From Epiperipatus broadwayi (Eukaryota; Onychophora; Udeonychophora; Euonychophora; Peripatidae), in contig JAQFVV010006451.1 in the NCBI GenBank assembly GCA_028023455.1, positions 915,501-979,500 of the forward strand: a stretch of DNA of 64,000 nucleotides, written 5' to 3'. How positions within the stretch are numbered: position 1 is the stretch's first letter; each line of letters begins with the position of its first letter. The position numbers were made by a program, and so were the translations under genes. The notes beneath the pieces were generated by a model. It was given only the letters and a program-made list of their open reading frames with translations, did not search any database and had not been told where the DNA came from. Shown here in pieces: positions 34,016 to 45,390 of the stretch.

Positions 34016-36660
34016 CATAAAAGAATATCAGAACCATATCCCCCTCTCCAATTTCATGGTTATTTTAAAGCATCTAGATTCTCTTTAGCATTTTGTAGTA
34101 AAAAATAATTTTTGCAAGTTATAATAAAAAAAATTCTGGCTTATCAAAATATCTTTAAATTAATAGACTTGACATATTTATTCTTACTTGATGGGTGTGG
34201 ATGTGTGTATAATAATTTTATATAAACATTAACCATTTAAATTATTGGAAGTTTTTTTTTATGATTTATATCATGCATGACCAAAAGTATGTGCATATAA
34301 ATGATACTTTTATAGATACTATGTGGAGGTTTATTTATGTATTTGGATCTATTATTTATTTCTATGTTTATCACTAGATATAGGGGGATTTTGATTTAGC
34401 ATTGGGTTCAGAAAAGTTTCTACCCATGTTTATTTTAATATATTTTTATCTGTTCTAACCTGTTTTTATTTACTGCTTCAAATAAGCAGTCATTTTATGT
34501 TTTCCTTGGGTTAATCATTCCTTCCCATATCTTTACTGTATTCATTAATTACCTTTGGGTCTTTTTAATATTGCTCTTTGTGTGTTTCTTCTCATGGCCT
34601 GGGTATTGCTCCACATGAGCTTTGTTAATAAAATCAGTGTATGTGTGACTGTCTAATAGTAAAATTTGTTGGTGCTTAATTATAAATTAATGTTATTGCA
34701 AAGATATATGATCACATCTGAAACTGTCCAGTATATGTAAAGTTTTTTATAATAATATTTCAATTGTTTTAATGAACTAAAAGTTAATTTTAGGTGAGGA
34801 ATAAAGGAGATAATAAAATCAATCAACTGTCAAATACATTATCTACTTATATTAAAAAGGTTATAATCAATTTTAATATATATATCTACATGTGTGTGTG
34901 TGTGTATTACTGTAATTTAAAACCAAAGGTCATTATTTTTTGCTTCATTATTGTTAATAAATATTTCTGTTAATTGCTGGATTTGTCTGGTGTTTGTTTA
35001 CTGTTGTCTGTCGTACCAATTGTTTATTTAAACAAGAATCTCTGCTCTTCATGATCTAACAGCAATAATTGATCTGTATAAGATGGGATAGATGTAATAG
35101 GCACTTGTAGTGAATATCCATATTGTACCGGTCAAAATTGTCTGTCCACATAACAAGATCTAGCATCTAGGCAAAAGTACCTCAAGTCCAACCATGTGCA
35201 AGATACATATGTCAGGAACAATCATGAACTCTGCCCTGTGGTCCAATTACTCATGAGCAGCAAATAGATGATACTAGAATATTTAATTCACCACTGGCCA
35301 ACATCGCACATCAGAAAAACAAAGAGACTTGGGGAAATCATGACAAATGCATATATACATTTTAAAACAGACAAGCACTTATGCGTAACTTTAGTGGGAT
35401 CTTACATCATTTCACAAGTCATGACATTTAAAATTTAAGTAAATCAATTAACTAAAGAATAAGCAATGATTAGATGTTTAGTTTTAAAATTATATTTAAT
35501 AACGAACTAATAGAAATAAAAAATATACATTTGAATTATATTAAATGGTGATTAGCCTCATATTACAAATAAGTTATATTGTGCTTACTCACACTTGAGC
35601 ATAAGTATTTACAAATAAGTTATGAAAAATTTTGATGCGGCGTAATGACATTTTAAGTAAACTAGTGAATTTATAAAGTGTACAATTATAATGATTTGCC
35701 CAAATTATAAACGAAAACACAACCTTGACTGATCCCAGGATGGGTTACATAATTGTCAGTTAATTAACTGACCAAGCTGTCATAAGTTTAGTATATAAGA
35801 AAGTATAATTTTTAATAAAGATTTATTTACTTTATTTGCATGACGAACGTATGTGGGATTACTTCTCTAATTTATATATAGAGAGTTAATAAGCGACACA
35901 TCAAAAGTTATTTAATTTATGAGATATGTTTAGTTAGACCATAACATTAGATATAGATATTTATAGGCTTGAGATTTTTGAAAAGACAGATATAATATAA
36001 AGTGTTGTGGTGTTAGCATAATGGCCAGATATTTGCAGATTTAATTTTTTGAGGTGCTTTATCATATTACAGAAGAAAACAGTCTAGCTGACTTGCCATC
36101 CCACATTTTGTGGAATTGGTTGACTAAGGGTCCTTGGACAGAGATGCAATGGGCCAAACTTTGACAGAATTATCCTATGCACTGCTCTTGTTACATGAGT
36201 ATATATATGTATATAGTCCAGGGACATTCATCGCCCTGTTTACAACCTGAAACGAAGATGAGACGATTTGGGCATTCTGAAACACATCTCTAGGTAAAGC
36301 TTAATAACATGAAGAGTGGCCTATGCTAACAATGCTTTGGGATAGACTAATAACTAGTCAAATATCTATAATTAAGCTTATGACCTATAATGATAACATC
36401 AAAGATAATGGTATGATCTTATTTATTAAACATAGTTTAAAGACATTATTAGAAAAGTATTTTTAACACCAACGAAAGTTCTAAATCCCCTTCCCCCTTT
36501 CATTACACTTATTTAATAAAATTCCACCCTCAATTATCTATTAACAGAAAAAATTAAAGTAAAAAGAATTTTGAAATAGATATAGATTTACAAAGCCATG
36601 CAGCTATGTTTTTGGAGATTAAAATGTTAAGTTATTTAGAAAATTCAAGTAACTAGTTTG
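34016..36660. other. Spacer between the inverted arms
   Basis: A GT microsatellite lies at 34889-34905. Moderately complex sequence at 34980-35400 and 36000-36330 is not recognised. No ORF above 60 codons was found, so if this is the interior of a transposon it is non-autonomous. Confidence 0.45.
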
Positions 36661-36752
36661 AATAACATCAACAAATTAAAATATCCTTCTCCTTTTTCTT
36701 TTCAAAAACTTTATTTTTTTATATTAATACTGAACATATATATATATATATT
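36661..36752 (-). repeat. ~90-bp inverted partner of 44028-44113
   Basis: The reverse complement of this stretch, including its AT run, matches 44028-44113 ('gttcagtattaatataaaaa', 'gaaaagaaaaagga', 'aatttgttgatgttatt') with one ~6-bp gap and few substitutions. The two copies bracket the right inverted arm, the PLE pair and LINE L4. Confidence 0.85.
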
Positions 36753-37223
36753 ATAATGATCGAAATAAAAGTGAAGATCAAATCTAACCGCAAACTACGA
36801 TATCTGCACTACGGGGCACCATCTAGGCATTTAAACCTAGAAAAATTTATAGAGTAGGCAGATATGCGCTGTTAAGATTCCACTTTATTTAAATATTCAG
36901 ATCGTTAGCCCAAGTCACTAGCTCACTGGAGACGCAGAGATAAAAATCTATATCTTAATTTATATCTTAAATATAAATAAATAAAAGCCACTGCCAGAAA
37001 TTAACACATAAAAATATTTATTTACGCACATATAAAATCATTCTAATTTGAGGAATAAGTTTAACATTTTAGATTTTTATATTAACTTTTAATTTTACAT
37101 TTAACTAAGTTTCAATGAGTTTAATATTTTATTTAGATAGTCGAGTATGAATAGACTACATAGATCTGCATTTGAAAAGAAAATATTCTTCCCTGATTTA
37201 ACCTTAGGCAACAAATTTCGCAA

Positions 37224-37436
37224 TCAAACCGGTGCCAATCCATCTGATACATTTATGTATTCAATGTAGCATGAAAATACGACAACACAAAATACTATAC
37301 TGTCAGGAATGTACATCTGATCAGTAAGTAGAATTAGAGAAGACATTGTCTCTCCACCAACAGGAATGTTACATCTGTTAGCGAGTAGAACAATAAACAT
37401 AAAACTCCATAGGAATGGACTGTGGTCCTTTGCCAT
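37224..37436 (-). CDS. Short ORF in right inverted arm, unknown function
   Basis: 70 codons, beginning MAKDHSPFLWSFMFIVLLAN and ending like its counterpart at 33316-33549 (...SCYIEYINVSDGLAPV). The upstream part here, which reads MAKD...FLW in the same frame as the hydrophobic domain, is in a different frame in the left arm, so this copy may preserve the ancestral frame better. Two predicted hydrophobic segments (SFMFIVLLA and IVFCVVVFSCYI) suggest a membrane peptide if it is translated. No family assigned. Confidence 0.3.
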   Translation of the reverse strand: MAKDHSPFLWSFMFIVLLANRCNIPVGGETMSSLILLTDQMYIPDSIVFCVVVFSCYIEYINVSDGLAPV

Positions 37437-38355
37437 CTTACAAACCCATCCATAGGCAAACAGAAGGTGTGTGGCATATATATATGTATAATCCTGCCTG
37501 TAGCAGATCTCATACTACATCTACAATTACACAAATATATCCAATCCATTGAACCAATTCAACTACGAAATGAATAACCTAAGATTACCCTCCCTTAATA
37601 TAACTTTACAAAACTATATAGCCATTCATGCCCGACTTAAATTTAACATTTAAATATGTTCGCACAGATTATTTTTATACAATTTGTTTTATAATGTCAG
37701 GTATAGATCGGCTGCATAGATTCCACGGTCAAAAACATCCCAAATTAAACACAACTGATCAAAATACAAAGTCAATCGATAACGTCAATTGCTGAGGAAA
37801 TACAGGAGACCCTTTGGTGTTCATCATAAGACACCGCAATGACATCGTTGACTTATATATTCTAATCGACTGTGAAAACCACAACATAATCAACCGCTAA
37901 TGAATCTATGCAACGTCTATACCCAATTTAAATGTAATGCATTTAATAATTTCTACAATAAATATTACTACAAATAAAAATAATAAAATGGAAATGATTT
38001 TAGCAAAACTTAACTATATAAATTTAAACAATCAATTATTAATTTGAAAATCAAATAAGAGTTCATTTTAAAATTTAAATTAGCTGAATCTTTAAAAAAA
38101 ACAATGATGGAAGTTCTTAATTACTTTTTTTTGTTGTTGTTAATTTGTAAAGTTCATAGCTCATGGTAGAAGAGTCCAGGTTTCTGCTTTTAATTCCTGT
38201 GATGCCTCCATTGGAAGATAATGTTCTGGAGATGGCAATAGCTGGTTCAAGGTATCACAGTCTTTTCATTTTTTTTTAATAGAGTGTGGTATGTGCGTCC
38301 TACCACATCTCTCAAACACAAAATGCTGGAACTGTCAGAAAAAACTGTATTTCCC

Positions 38356-38447
38356 TTTTTATATTATCCACACAGATTCAATCAACAAAATGTCACTAAT
38401 CTATCACTTTCATTAGGGTCCGAGCCAAGGCTTATTGCTTCCATTGG
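38356..38447 (-). promoter_or_regulatory. CCAAT-TATA promoter in right inverted arm
   Basis: Minus-strand CCAAT (38447-38443) and TATAAAAA (38363-38356), spaced as in the left arm. Transcription would run toward 36765 and converge with that of the left arm. Confidence 0.5.
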
Positions 38448-38795
38448 TCAAGCTAATTTCTCTTTATTTTCTTATCTATCTTTCATCAGATCATTTTAAT
38501 TATACAAGAGCCCAAGGGCCAGTTTGGTTTTCAATAATTCATAAACAATCATTTCCATTTACAGATTACATTAATTAATACCTGTTTTTATTTTTAAATC
38601 TTGTACTTTTTTATAAAAAAGTACGTTCAAATACTTATTTGTTTTTTTAAAAAAAATATTTTTAAAGTTTGGCCTCTGTGCGAATGTATATACGTTTAAC
38701 AAACATTTTAATTTTAGTGTTTAGTTTTTTACTTTTATTTGTGAACTTTTAAGTTTTTATTTTAAATTAATGTAACGACATATTTATATATCATT

Positions 38796-38798
<3 letters not shown>

Positions 38799-38837
<39 letters not shown>
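38799..38837. repeat. (AT)n microsatellite
   Basis: About 18 AT dinucleotides between the right inverted arm and the PLE pair. Confidence 0.9.
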
Positions 38838-38838
<1 letters not shown>

Positions 38839-39483
38839 CAATCTCCAACATTTTAACTGTTTTATATTCTTACAGTCATTTTCAAGAATCTGCAATAACA
38901 ACAAGAAATACATATTTATAAATAAAACCTTAATTACATAAAACTTTCATCTTATATTAACATAAACAGTAACAAATATATTAATTATACATAATTATAT
39001 TTTACTATCCCTCCTCTACTTAAAATATTACACTTCCTTTTACATTATATAATTACATATCTTAAAATAATCCAAGAAATTTTTTTATACAAATTTAAAA
39101 CCAACCCTAATTTCAAATTACTTCCCCCTTTTTTAAATCTTATTGAAAAAACCATCTCAAAACTACATTCCTAAACTATATCTTTAAATGTATATAAAAC
39201 AAATACAAATATCTTTTTTTTAAAAAAAAAAACTTTAATAATTTACTTAAATCTATTTAAACATTCCATTTTTAATTATACATTATTTTAAATTCCTTAT
39301 CCACTCTATTAATTCTATTTAAAATACAATTATATTTTTTTATGTAAAAATATTCTTTTATCATCCTTTCCCTGTAATTTTTAATCTTTTCCAACATTTT
39401 AATATTAAATTATTTATGCCCTAAAACTTTTCAATGTATGTAAACATTTGAATTTTTATCATATAAATAATTGTTGTCTAAGT

Positions 39484-39702
39484 CTAGTTTTTAATGTATT
39501 CTACATTCAAATAAATTCTATTCATTTTTTCAATTTCAATATTTTTTGTTTCATTAATTAAATTTCCTAAATTAAATTTCTTTTTATATACTGGTTTAAT
39601 AATTAACCCACTTCTTTTCTTGTATTTATTATTTATACTTTTTATAATCTTTTTAATCTTCGTAAAACTATCTTTTGAAACATTATAACTAGTATATATC
39701 AA
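39484..39702 (-). pseudogene. PLE RT-EN linker fragment (left arm)
   Basis: 72 codons with KIKKIIKSINNKYKKRSGLI, then IKPVYKKKFNLGNLINETKN and IEIEKMNRIYL. It is homologous to the plus-strand frame at 39789-40094 and breaks before the GIY-YIG core. Confidence 0.7.
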
Positions 39703-39788
39703 ATTATTTATAACTTTCCAATTGTTTTTTAAAGAAATTAATAATATAAAAGAGGAAGGTATAAAAAATAATTATCCAGTTAAAATTA

Positions 39789-40254
39789 TTGATAAATTAT
39801 GTGATAAAAAATATTAAAAGAATAATAAAGAAAAGAAACAATGTTTCAAGAGATACTTGTATGAAGATTAAAAAGATTATAAAAAGTATAAATAATAAAT
39901 ACAAGGAAAGAAGTGGGTTAATTATTAAACCAGTATATAAAAAGAAATTGAATTTAGGAAATTTAATTAATGAAACAAAAAATATTGAAATTGGAAAAAT
40001 GAATGGAATTTATTTAAGTGAATGTTTAAATTGTAAGAGGGAGAAAAAAAAGATTTCATATATTGGTACTACAAAGAAAACAGAAAAAAATTAGACTTAA
40101 GCAACATTTATATAATAATAATTCAAATGTTTATATACATTGTAAAGTTTTAGGGCATAAAGAATTTAATATTAAAATGTTGGAAAGGGTTAAAAATTAC
40201 AAGAAAAGGATGATAAAAAATATTTTTACATACAAAAATACAATCCTCTTTTAA
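39789..40254 (+). pseudogene. PLE GIY-YIG endonuclease fragment (right arm)
   Basis: Two overlapping frames (39789-40094 and 40063-40254) joined across a frameshift in an A-run near 40085. The order is a basic linker (KIKKIIKSINNKYKERSG), NLINETKN, a GIY-like GIYLSECLNC, then SYIGTT, RLKQHLYNNNSNVYIHCK, HKEFNIKMLERVKNYKKRMI and an N-F/Y-K-N end. The C..C pair, YIG, R-L-x-x-H and the K-R-M-I-K-N pattern match the PLE-type GIY-YIG domain (here GIY...YIG). The domain is essentially complete apart from the frameshift, and it lies 0.4 kb before the element terminus, as expected. Confidence 0.8.
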
Positions 40255-40686
40255 ATAGAATTAATGGAGTGGATAAGGAATGTAAAATAATGTATAATTA
40301 AATATGAAATGTTTTAATAGGTTTAAGTAAATTGTTAAAGTTTTTTTTTTTTAAAAAAGTTGTTTATATTTGTTTTATATACATTTAAAGATATAGTTTA
40401 GGAATGTAGTTTTGAGATGGTTTTTTTCAATAAGATTTAAAAAAGGGGGAAGTAATTTAAAATTAGGTTTGGTTTTAAATTTGTATAAAATGTTTCTTGG
40501 ATGATTTTAAGATTTTAATTATATAATGTAAAAGGAAATGTAGTAATATAAGTAGAGGAGGGAGATGTAAGTAAAATATAATTATGTATAATTAATATGC
40601 TTGTTTTTGTTTATATTAATATAAGATGAAAGTTTTATGTAATTATGGTTTTATTTATAAATATGTACTTGTTGTTGTTGCAGATT

Positions 40687-40722
40687 CTTGAAAATGACTG
40701 TAAGAATATAAAACAGTTGAAA
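40687..40722 (+). ncRNA. Hammerhead-like hairpin at PLE terminus (degenerate)
   Basis: CTTGAAA in place of CTGANGA, a perfect stem ACTGT/ACAGT (40697-40701, 40713-40717), then GAAA (40719-40722). The mirror copy lies at 38850-38890 on the minus strand. The first box departs from the consensus, so cleavage is doubtful. Confidence 0.35.
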
Positions 40723-41057
40723 TGTTGGAGATTGTATTATATGTAGTTTGCTATTAACTGAAAGGAGACCCTTTGATTCCTCTTGGAGGCCTTAAAGGAA
40801 CCGAGCAGGGCAAATGCCTAATGTCCACTCCATGTGTTCTTGTCGTTGCAGCTGTTATTACTATGTGATTATTCATATAGTATACGAACATGGATGGGCT
40901 GCTCACCAACATGCATTATCCAGCATGGTGAGTTCATTGGCTTTTTACCCCTGAGTTTAAGATCAAAAAATACCATGGTCTTTCTTCTCAGTGCCTGATA
41001 AGGCAGAATGAATGTTTGTGTAAATGATAAATATTTTTCCAATACATATATACAATT

Positions 41058-42416
41058 ATGACAGACAAAAATAAAGCATGGCCCTTATTCCCAGGAGGCT
41101 GTAAAGTCACTAACCAAGGCAGCGGTTGGTGGCCAAAGGCGGAGGGTGCTAAGAATATCCTGGAGGCGAACCCAGGCTGCCATTTGATGACTTTTTATTT
41201 AGGTACTTACAACTGCAGATCACTTTCAAGTGAAGGAAGATTGCAAGAATTAGAAGAAGAACTGTCTTATATTAAATGGGACATTATTGGACTTTGTGAA
41301 GTTAGAAGAAAAGAAGAAGAAACAATTGATTTAAAAAGTGGACATATACTCTATTATAAAGGCACACATATTGGAAATACAAGTGGAGTAGGATTCATTA
41401 TAAATAAAAAGTGGAAGAACAATATTGTGGAGATTGATGGTGTATCGGACAGAGTGTCAAGATTAGTTATACAACTTAATAGCAGATACCAAATGCAGAT
41501 AATTCAGGTTTATACCCCAACAAGTTCTCATAGTGATGAAGTAGTAGAAGATTTTTATATGGATGTACAAAAGGCGTTTGATCAGAGTAAACAACATTTT
41601 AAAATTGTTATGGGAGATTTTAATGCTAGAATTGGTAGACAAATGAAAGATGAAATTGCTGTAGGTAATTTTGGTTATGGTAATAGAAATGAGAGAGGAC
41701 ATAGACTTGTTGAGTTTGCAGAAAAAAAACAACTTTATATTAAGAATTCATTTTTTGAGAAAAATGTTAAAAGGAAATGGACATGGAAGCATCCAAATGA
41801 AGGTACAGCAGAATTGGATTATATTTTGACTAACAGAAAATACATATTTCAAGATTGTAATGTTCTTAATAAATGTAACACAGGAAGTGATCATCGATTA
41901 GTAAGGTGTAAGTTACGTGTTAATGTAAAACTAGAAAGACAAAAATTATTAAGAAAAACAATATTTACAGTTGATATTCATAATCTTCAGAAACATTCTA
42001 ATGAATTTAAATTAGAACTTACAAATAGGTTTCAAGTGTTAGGAGATTTTGAACATGATACAGATTTGAATGAAATTAATATGAAAATAACTGATACACT
42101 TTTAAAAACTGCAACAAACATAGTTGGTAGAAAAAAGCAGCAATTGACTAATAAAATTTCTACTGAGACTAGAGAATTTATGAAGAAAAGAAGGAATATG
42201 AAGATATACAAAAATGATGTATTAAAAAGAATTGAATATCTCGAATTTTGTAAAATGGTATGGAAAAGAGTTGAAAATGATATAAGAAAGTATATCTGTG
42301 AAATAGCAAGGAAAGCTGTAGAAGAAAATAAAAGTCTCAAAAATGTTAAACAACATTTTGGTATTGGTAGGAAATTTATATCTGCAATAAGAAAAAAAAG
42401 ATGGAATTATTACTAA
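41058..42416 (+). pseudogene. RTE ORF, part 1: AP-like endonuclease
   Basis: 452 codons. It would nick target DNA for target-primed reverse transcription. The exonuclease-endonuclease-phosphatase fold is marked by N52 (LGTYNCRS), E81 (GLCEVRR), Y152 (QVYTPTS), GDFN at 186-189 and SDH at 277-279, all present. Residues ~285-452 form a linker of basic helices. The N-terminal ~45 residues, including a WPLFPGG-like start, precede the domain and are of unknown role. The frame ends wrongly because an A-run at ~42392 has eight A's where L2 has seven; with seven the frame would run on into the RT. Many animal proteins annotated 'craniofacial development protein 2-like' derive from this kind of endonuclease. 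Confidence 0.9.
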
Positions 42417-42417
42417 A

Positions 42418-43365
42418 AAGAGAGATGACATCATGAAATTGGTAGAAGATTTTTATCAAGAATTATATAGTAATAAAGAACAAGTACCTCCTATATCTAT
42501 TACATCTTCCGAATTGCCCAGAATTTTAAATGAAGAAGTGAGACATGCAATTAAGTGTATGAAGAAAGGAAAGGCTCCAGGAAATGATGGAATTATAATT
42601 GATATATTAAAAGAAGCAGGTGAAGAAATAGAAACAATTTTAGCAAAGTTATATACCAAATGTCTAAATGATAAAGATGTACCAGAAGATTGGAAGAATG
42701 CAGTAATAATATTAATATTTAAAAAAGGTGATAAAGAAGATATTAGAAATTGCAGACCTATCAGCCTTTTATCAGTTTTATATAAAATTTTTACCAAGAT
42801 AATTACAACTCATCTTAAGAGAACTTTGGATTTCCACCAACCAAGAGAACAAGCTGGATTTAAAAGTGGTTTTAGTACAATAGATCATATCCAGGTATTG
42901 AGAGAAGTCATAGAAAGGACAAATGAATATGAGTTGTCATTATGTTTTGGATTTGTAGATTATGAAAAGGCATTCGATTCTATAAACATTTCTTCAGTGA
43001 TTAAAGCATTGGATCATCAAGGTATAGATCCAGGATATTGTCATATTTTAAAGAATATTTATAAAAATGCAACAGCAACAATTAGATTACATAATGATAC
43101 TGGAAAAATCAACATTGAGAAAGGTGTAAGACAAGGTGACTCCATATCTCCAAAACTCTTTACAGCAGAGCTGCAAGAAGTATTTTGTGGATTAAAATGG
43201 GAAACTAAAGGAGTGAAAGTAAATGGAGAGTATTTAAATCATTTAGATTTCGCAGATGATGTAGTTGATTTTGCAAATAATGCTTCAGAGCTGCAGGAAA
43301 TGTTGCAGGAGTTAGCAGATGAAAGTAGAAAAGTAGGACTAAAGATAAATGTTAAAAAAGACTAA
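42418..43365 (+). pseudogene. RTE ORF, part 2: reverse transcriptase
   Basis: Continues the ORF after the frameshift (first ATG at 42433). Counting from that ATG: GKAPGNDGI (47-55), FKKGDKEDIRNCRPISLLS (97-114, fingers), QAGFKSGFSTIDHI (140-153), FVDYEKAFD with catalytic D176 (motif A), GVRQGDSISPKLF (231-243, motif B) and LDFADD with catalytic D275-D276 (motif C). The catalytic triad is intact. It ends at NVKKD-stop because the A-run before GACTAAAG has one base too many relative to a frame reading VKKTKVM. Confidence 0.9.
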
Positions 43366-44014
43366 AGTAATGTTTAATCGATTTGCTCAAAATATGAAAA
43401 TAAAGATTTATTATGAAGAATTAGACGAAGTTAACAGTTACAAATACCTTGGTCAGATTATTAATACAGATGGAAACATAATGAAGGAAATTAATCATAG
43501 AATTAAACTTGGTTGGAGTGCTTTTGGTAGAAATAACTTGATACTAAAAGGAAATATGCCTATGTGTTTGAAAAGGATGGTTTTTAACAAATGTGTTTTA
43601 CCAGTTCTTACTTATGGATCTGAGACTTGGACACTTAATAGAAGAGAAATACAGAGACTTCAGACCACTCAAAGGAGTATGGAGCGATGTATGTTGGGAG
43701 TAACAAGAAGAGATCAAAAATGCAATGTATGGGTAAGACAACAAACAGGTGTTACTGACCTTATTGAAAAAATTAAAAGATTGAAATGGAGTTGGGATGG
43801 ACGTACTGCTAGAAGAGATGATAATAGATGGACAATTGAAATTTTAAACTGGATTCCAAGAAATTGTAAAAGACCCAGAAAGAGACCACATGTGAGATGG
43901 ATGGATAAAATAAGAAAATGTGTAGGGGTGTTGTGGAGAAGAGAAGCTAAAGATCGGAGAAGATGGATTAAACTTGGAGAGACCTTCATCCTGCAGTGGA
44001 TTGATAATAGTTGA
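43349..44014 (+). pseudogene. RTE ORF, part 3: RT thumb and C-terminal domain
   Basis: 221 codons overlapping the end of part 2 by 17 bp in another frame. It holds YKYLGQIINTDGNI (thumb start), GWSAFGRNN, VLTYGSETWTLN, LQTTQRSMERCMLGVTRRD and a basic end RPRKRPHVRWMDKIRK, then LGETFILQWID. Without frameshifts the three parts would form one protein of about 980 residues, normal for RTE LINEs. The last codon lies just before the (TGA)n tail. Confidence 0.9.
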
Positions 44015-44027
44015 TGATGATGATGAT

Positions 44028-44113
44028 GATATATATATATGTTCAGTATTAATATAAAAAATAAAGATTTTGAAAAGAAAAAGGATTTTTTAATTTGTTG
44101 ATGTTATTGGAGA
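44028..44113 (+). repeat. ~90-bp inverted partner of 36661-36752
   Basis: See 36661-36752. It abuts the LINE tail through a shared AT run. Confidence 0.85.
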
Positions 44114-45227
44114 ACATATATATTTTAAAGAAAAAAGTGATTGTACATTTGTTGTGTTATTATATTTTGAATAACAAAGTATTCATTAATTAACCTTTTA
44201 AATGTTCTTTTGTTGACAAACTTCTACGCATTAATTAATCTTTTTTAAACCTTTTGTGTGTGTGTTTGTCTTTAGTTGTATTTCTTAATGAAATTTTATT
44301 AAAAAATCATATTTTCTATATTGTCTTCACATTTTTATAAGTCATTTAAAAACAAAATTAATCTGTAAAGCAAAAATATCAACTTTGCAAATTAAAAAAA
44401 AAATGCTATTAATAGAAAACAAAACAAAAATATTTATGTCTTTGGCTTAGAAAAAATGAATTTAACATATATATATATATTCTTCAAAAATCTATAAATT
44501 TAAAACAGATTCCATTAAAGCATAATATTCAAATAATGAAAACATTTTTTTTAAATATGAAAATTCATTTTTTTATTACAATTAAACAATGAATAATGAA
44601 AAAGATTATTTGCAATGGTCTTTCTTGTATAGTACTAGTAAAATTTTCATTTAACCAAATTTCTGCTGAAAATTTGTTGCAATATAAAAGTTTTGAATAT
44701 TAACTATTGCCCTTTCTTAATACTCAATTATAACAAGTTTACAATAATGTAAAGACCATATACTCACTAAAATAAACAAATATTTAATAATTTTACAATA
44801 ATAAATAGACAAATTAATTGTAAAACGTGTTCAGAAATCGAAACAAAATTGCATAATAGATCATATTTCAGCATCTGTTTTTTACGACAATAATAAATCA
44901 TGTATTTATGGTTTTGACTTCAATTTTAACAGTGTAAAAATATTGCAAATTGAAAAAAATAACAATAAAAGAAAAATAAAGGAAGCTACGCTAATATACA
45001 AATATAAACATGACTTAATTAACAGGCAAGCAGCAAACGTTAAGATCACAGAGTTGTGGGAAAGTTAGCATGTCAAAGCTTTAGTTTACACAGATTACTG
45101 GGATAATCGAAAGTGCTCCTAAGTGGATAAAATATTTTTTTAATTATTAAGTTACTGTATTTACAAATATTCAGTTATATAATTACGTATATTGCTTTAA
45201 AAATACAGACATCGATCATAATATTAT

Positions 45228-45259
<32 letters not shown>

Positions 45260-45309
45260 AATAAAATTAACTTTTGCATATCTTCAATAATAAACTAATG
45301 GTTTATAGC
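44114..45309. other. AT-rich spacer
   Basis: CA/TA microsatellite at 45229-45259. No gene seen. Confidence 0.45.
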
Positions 45310-45390
45310 TCAAGAATTCACAAGAAGTTCAATCATGAGCCTTGATTCATGGATCTTAAGCTGCATAATCTATCACTCTACCATTTCATT
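45310..45390 (-). repeat. Possible decayed tRNA-derived SINE
   Basis: The minus strand reads 'aatggtagagtgatagatta' then 'gatccatgaatcaaggctca', similar in spacing to 20668-20760 and tRNA boxes A/B. No tail or duplication seen. Confidence 0.3.

Larger units (their letters stand above)
36765..38806 (-). repeat. Large inverted repeat, right arm
   Basis: The minus-strand counterpart of 31949-34015. It ends outward at the near-palindrome GTAACGACATATTTATATA / TCATTAC next to an AT microsatellite. Minus-strand CCAAT and TATA boxes (38447 and 38363) and a short ORF (37436-37224) correspond to those of the left arm. The spacer between arms is ~2.75 kb. Confidence 0.8.
38837..40740. mobile_element. 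Palindromic pair of Penelope-like element fragments
   Basis: 38837-39720 (minus) and ~39789-40740 (plus) are reverse complements around a ~70-bp spacer. Each arm encodes the same PLE region (INNKYK, then SGLIIKPVYKKK and LNLGNLINETKNIEI) and ends outward with the same terminus, 'gttggagattgtattatat'. Just before it is a hairpin ACTGT...ACAGT followed by GAAA. Opposed partial copies are a known feature of PLE insertions. The left copy is more decayed. Confidence 0.82.
40745..44030 (+). mobile_element. RTE-type LINE L4, full length, best-preserved copy
   Basis: About 3.3 kb, from a 5' end shared with copies at 48910, 52873 and 59975 (minus), 'ttaactgaaaggagaccctt', to a (TGA)n tail at 44012-44030. 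A ~310-bp 5' leader is followed by one broken ORF: AP-type endonuclease, RT and C-terminal domain. RTE-clade elements have a single EN-RT ORF and short microsatellite-like 3' tails, which fits. Damage visible is two +1 frameshifts in A-runs and no in-frame stop besides those they create. It follows the PLE pair directly. It is probably the youngest RTE copy of the window. Confidence 0.92.

Noticed and set aside
43349-43365. Programmed -1 ribosomal frameshift in the LINE
   Set aside because: AAAAAAG is present, but the codon phase requires a +1 (or -2) shift, and an extra A in a homopolymer is a simpler explanation.
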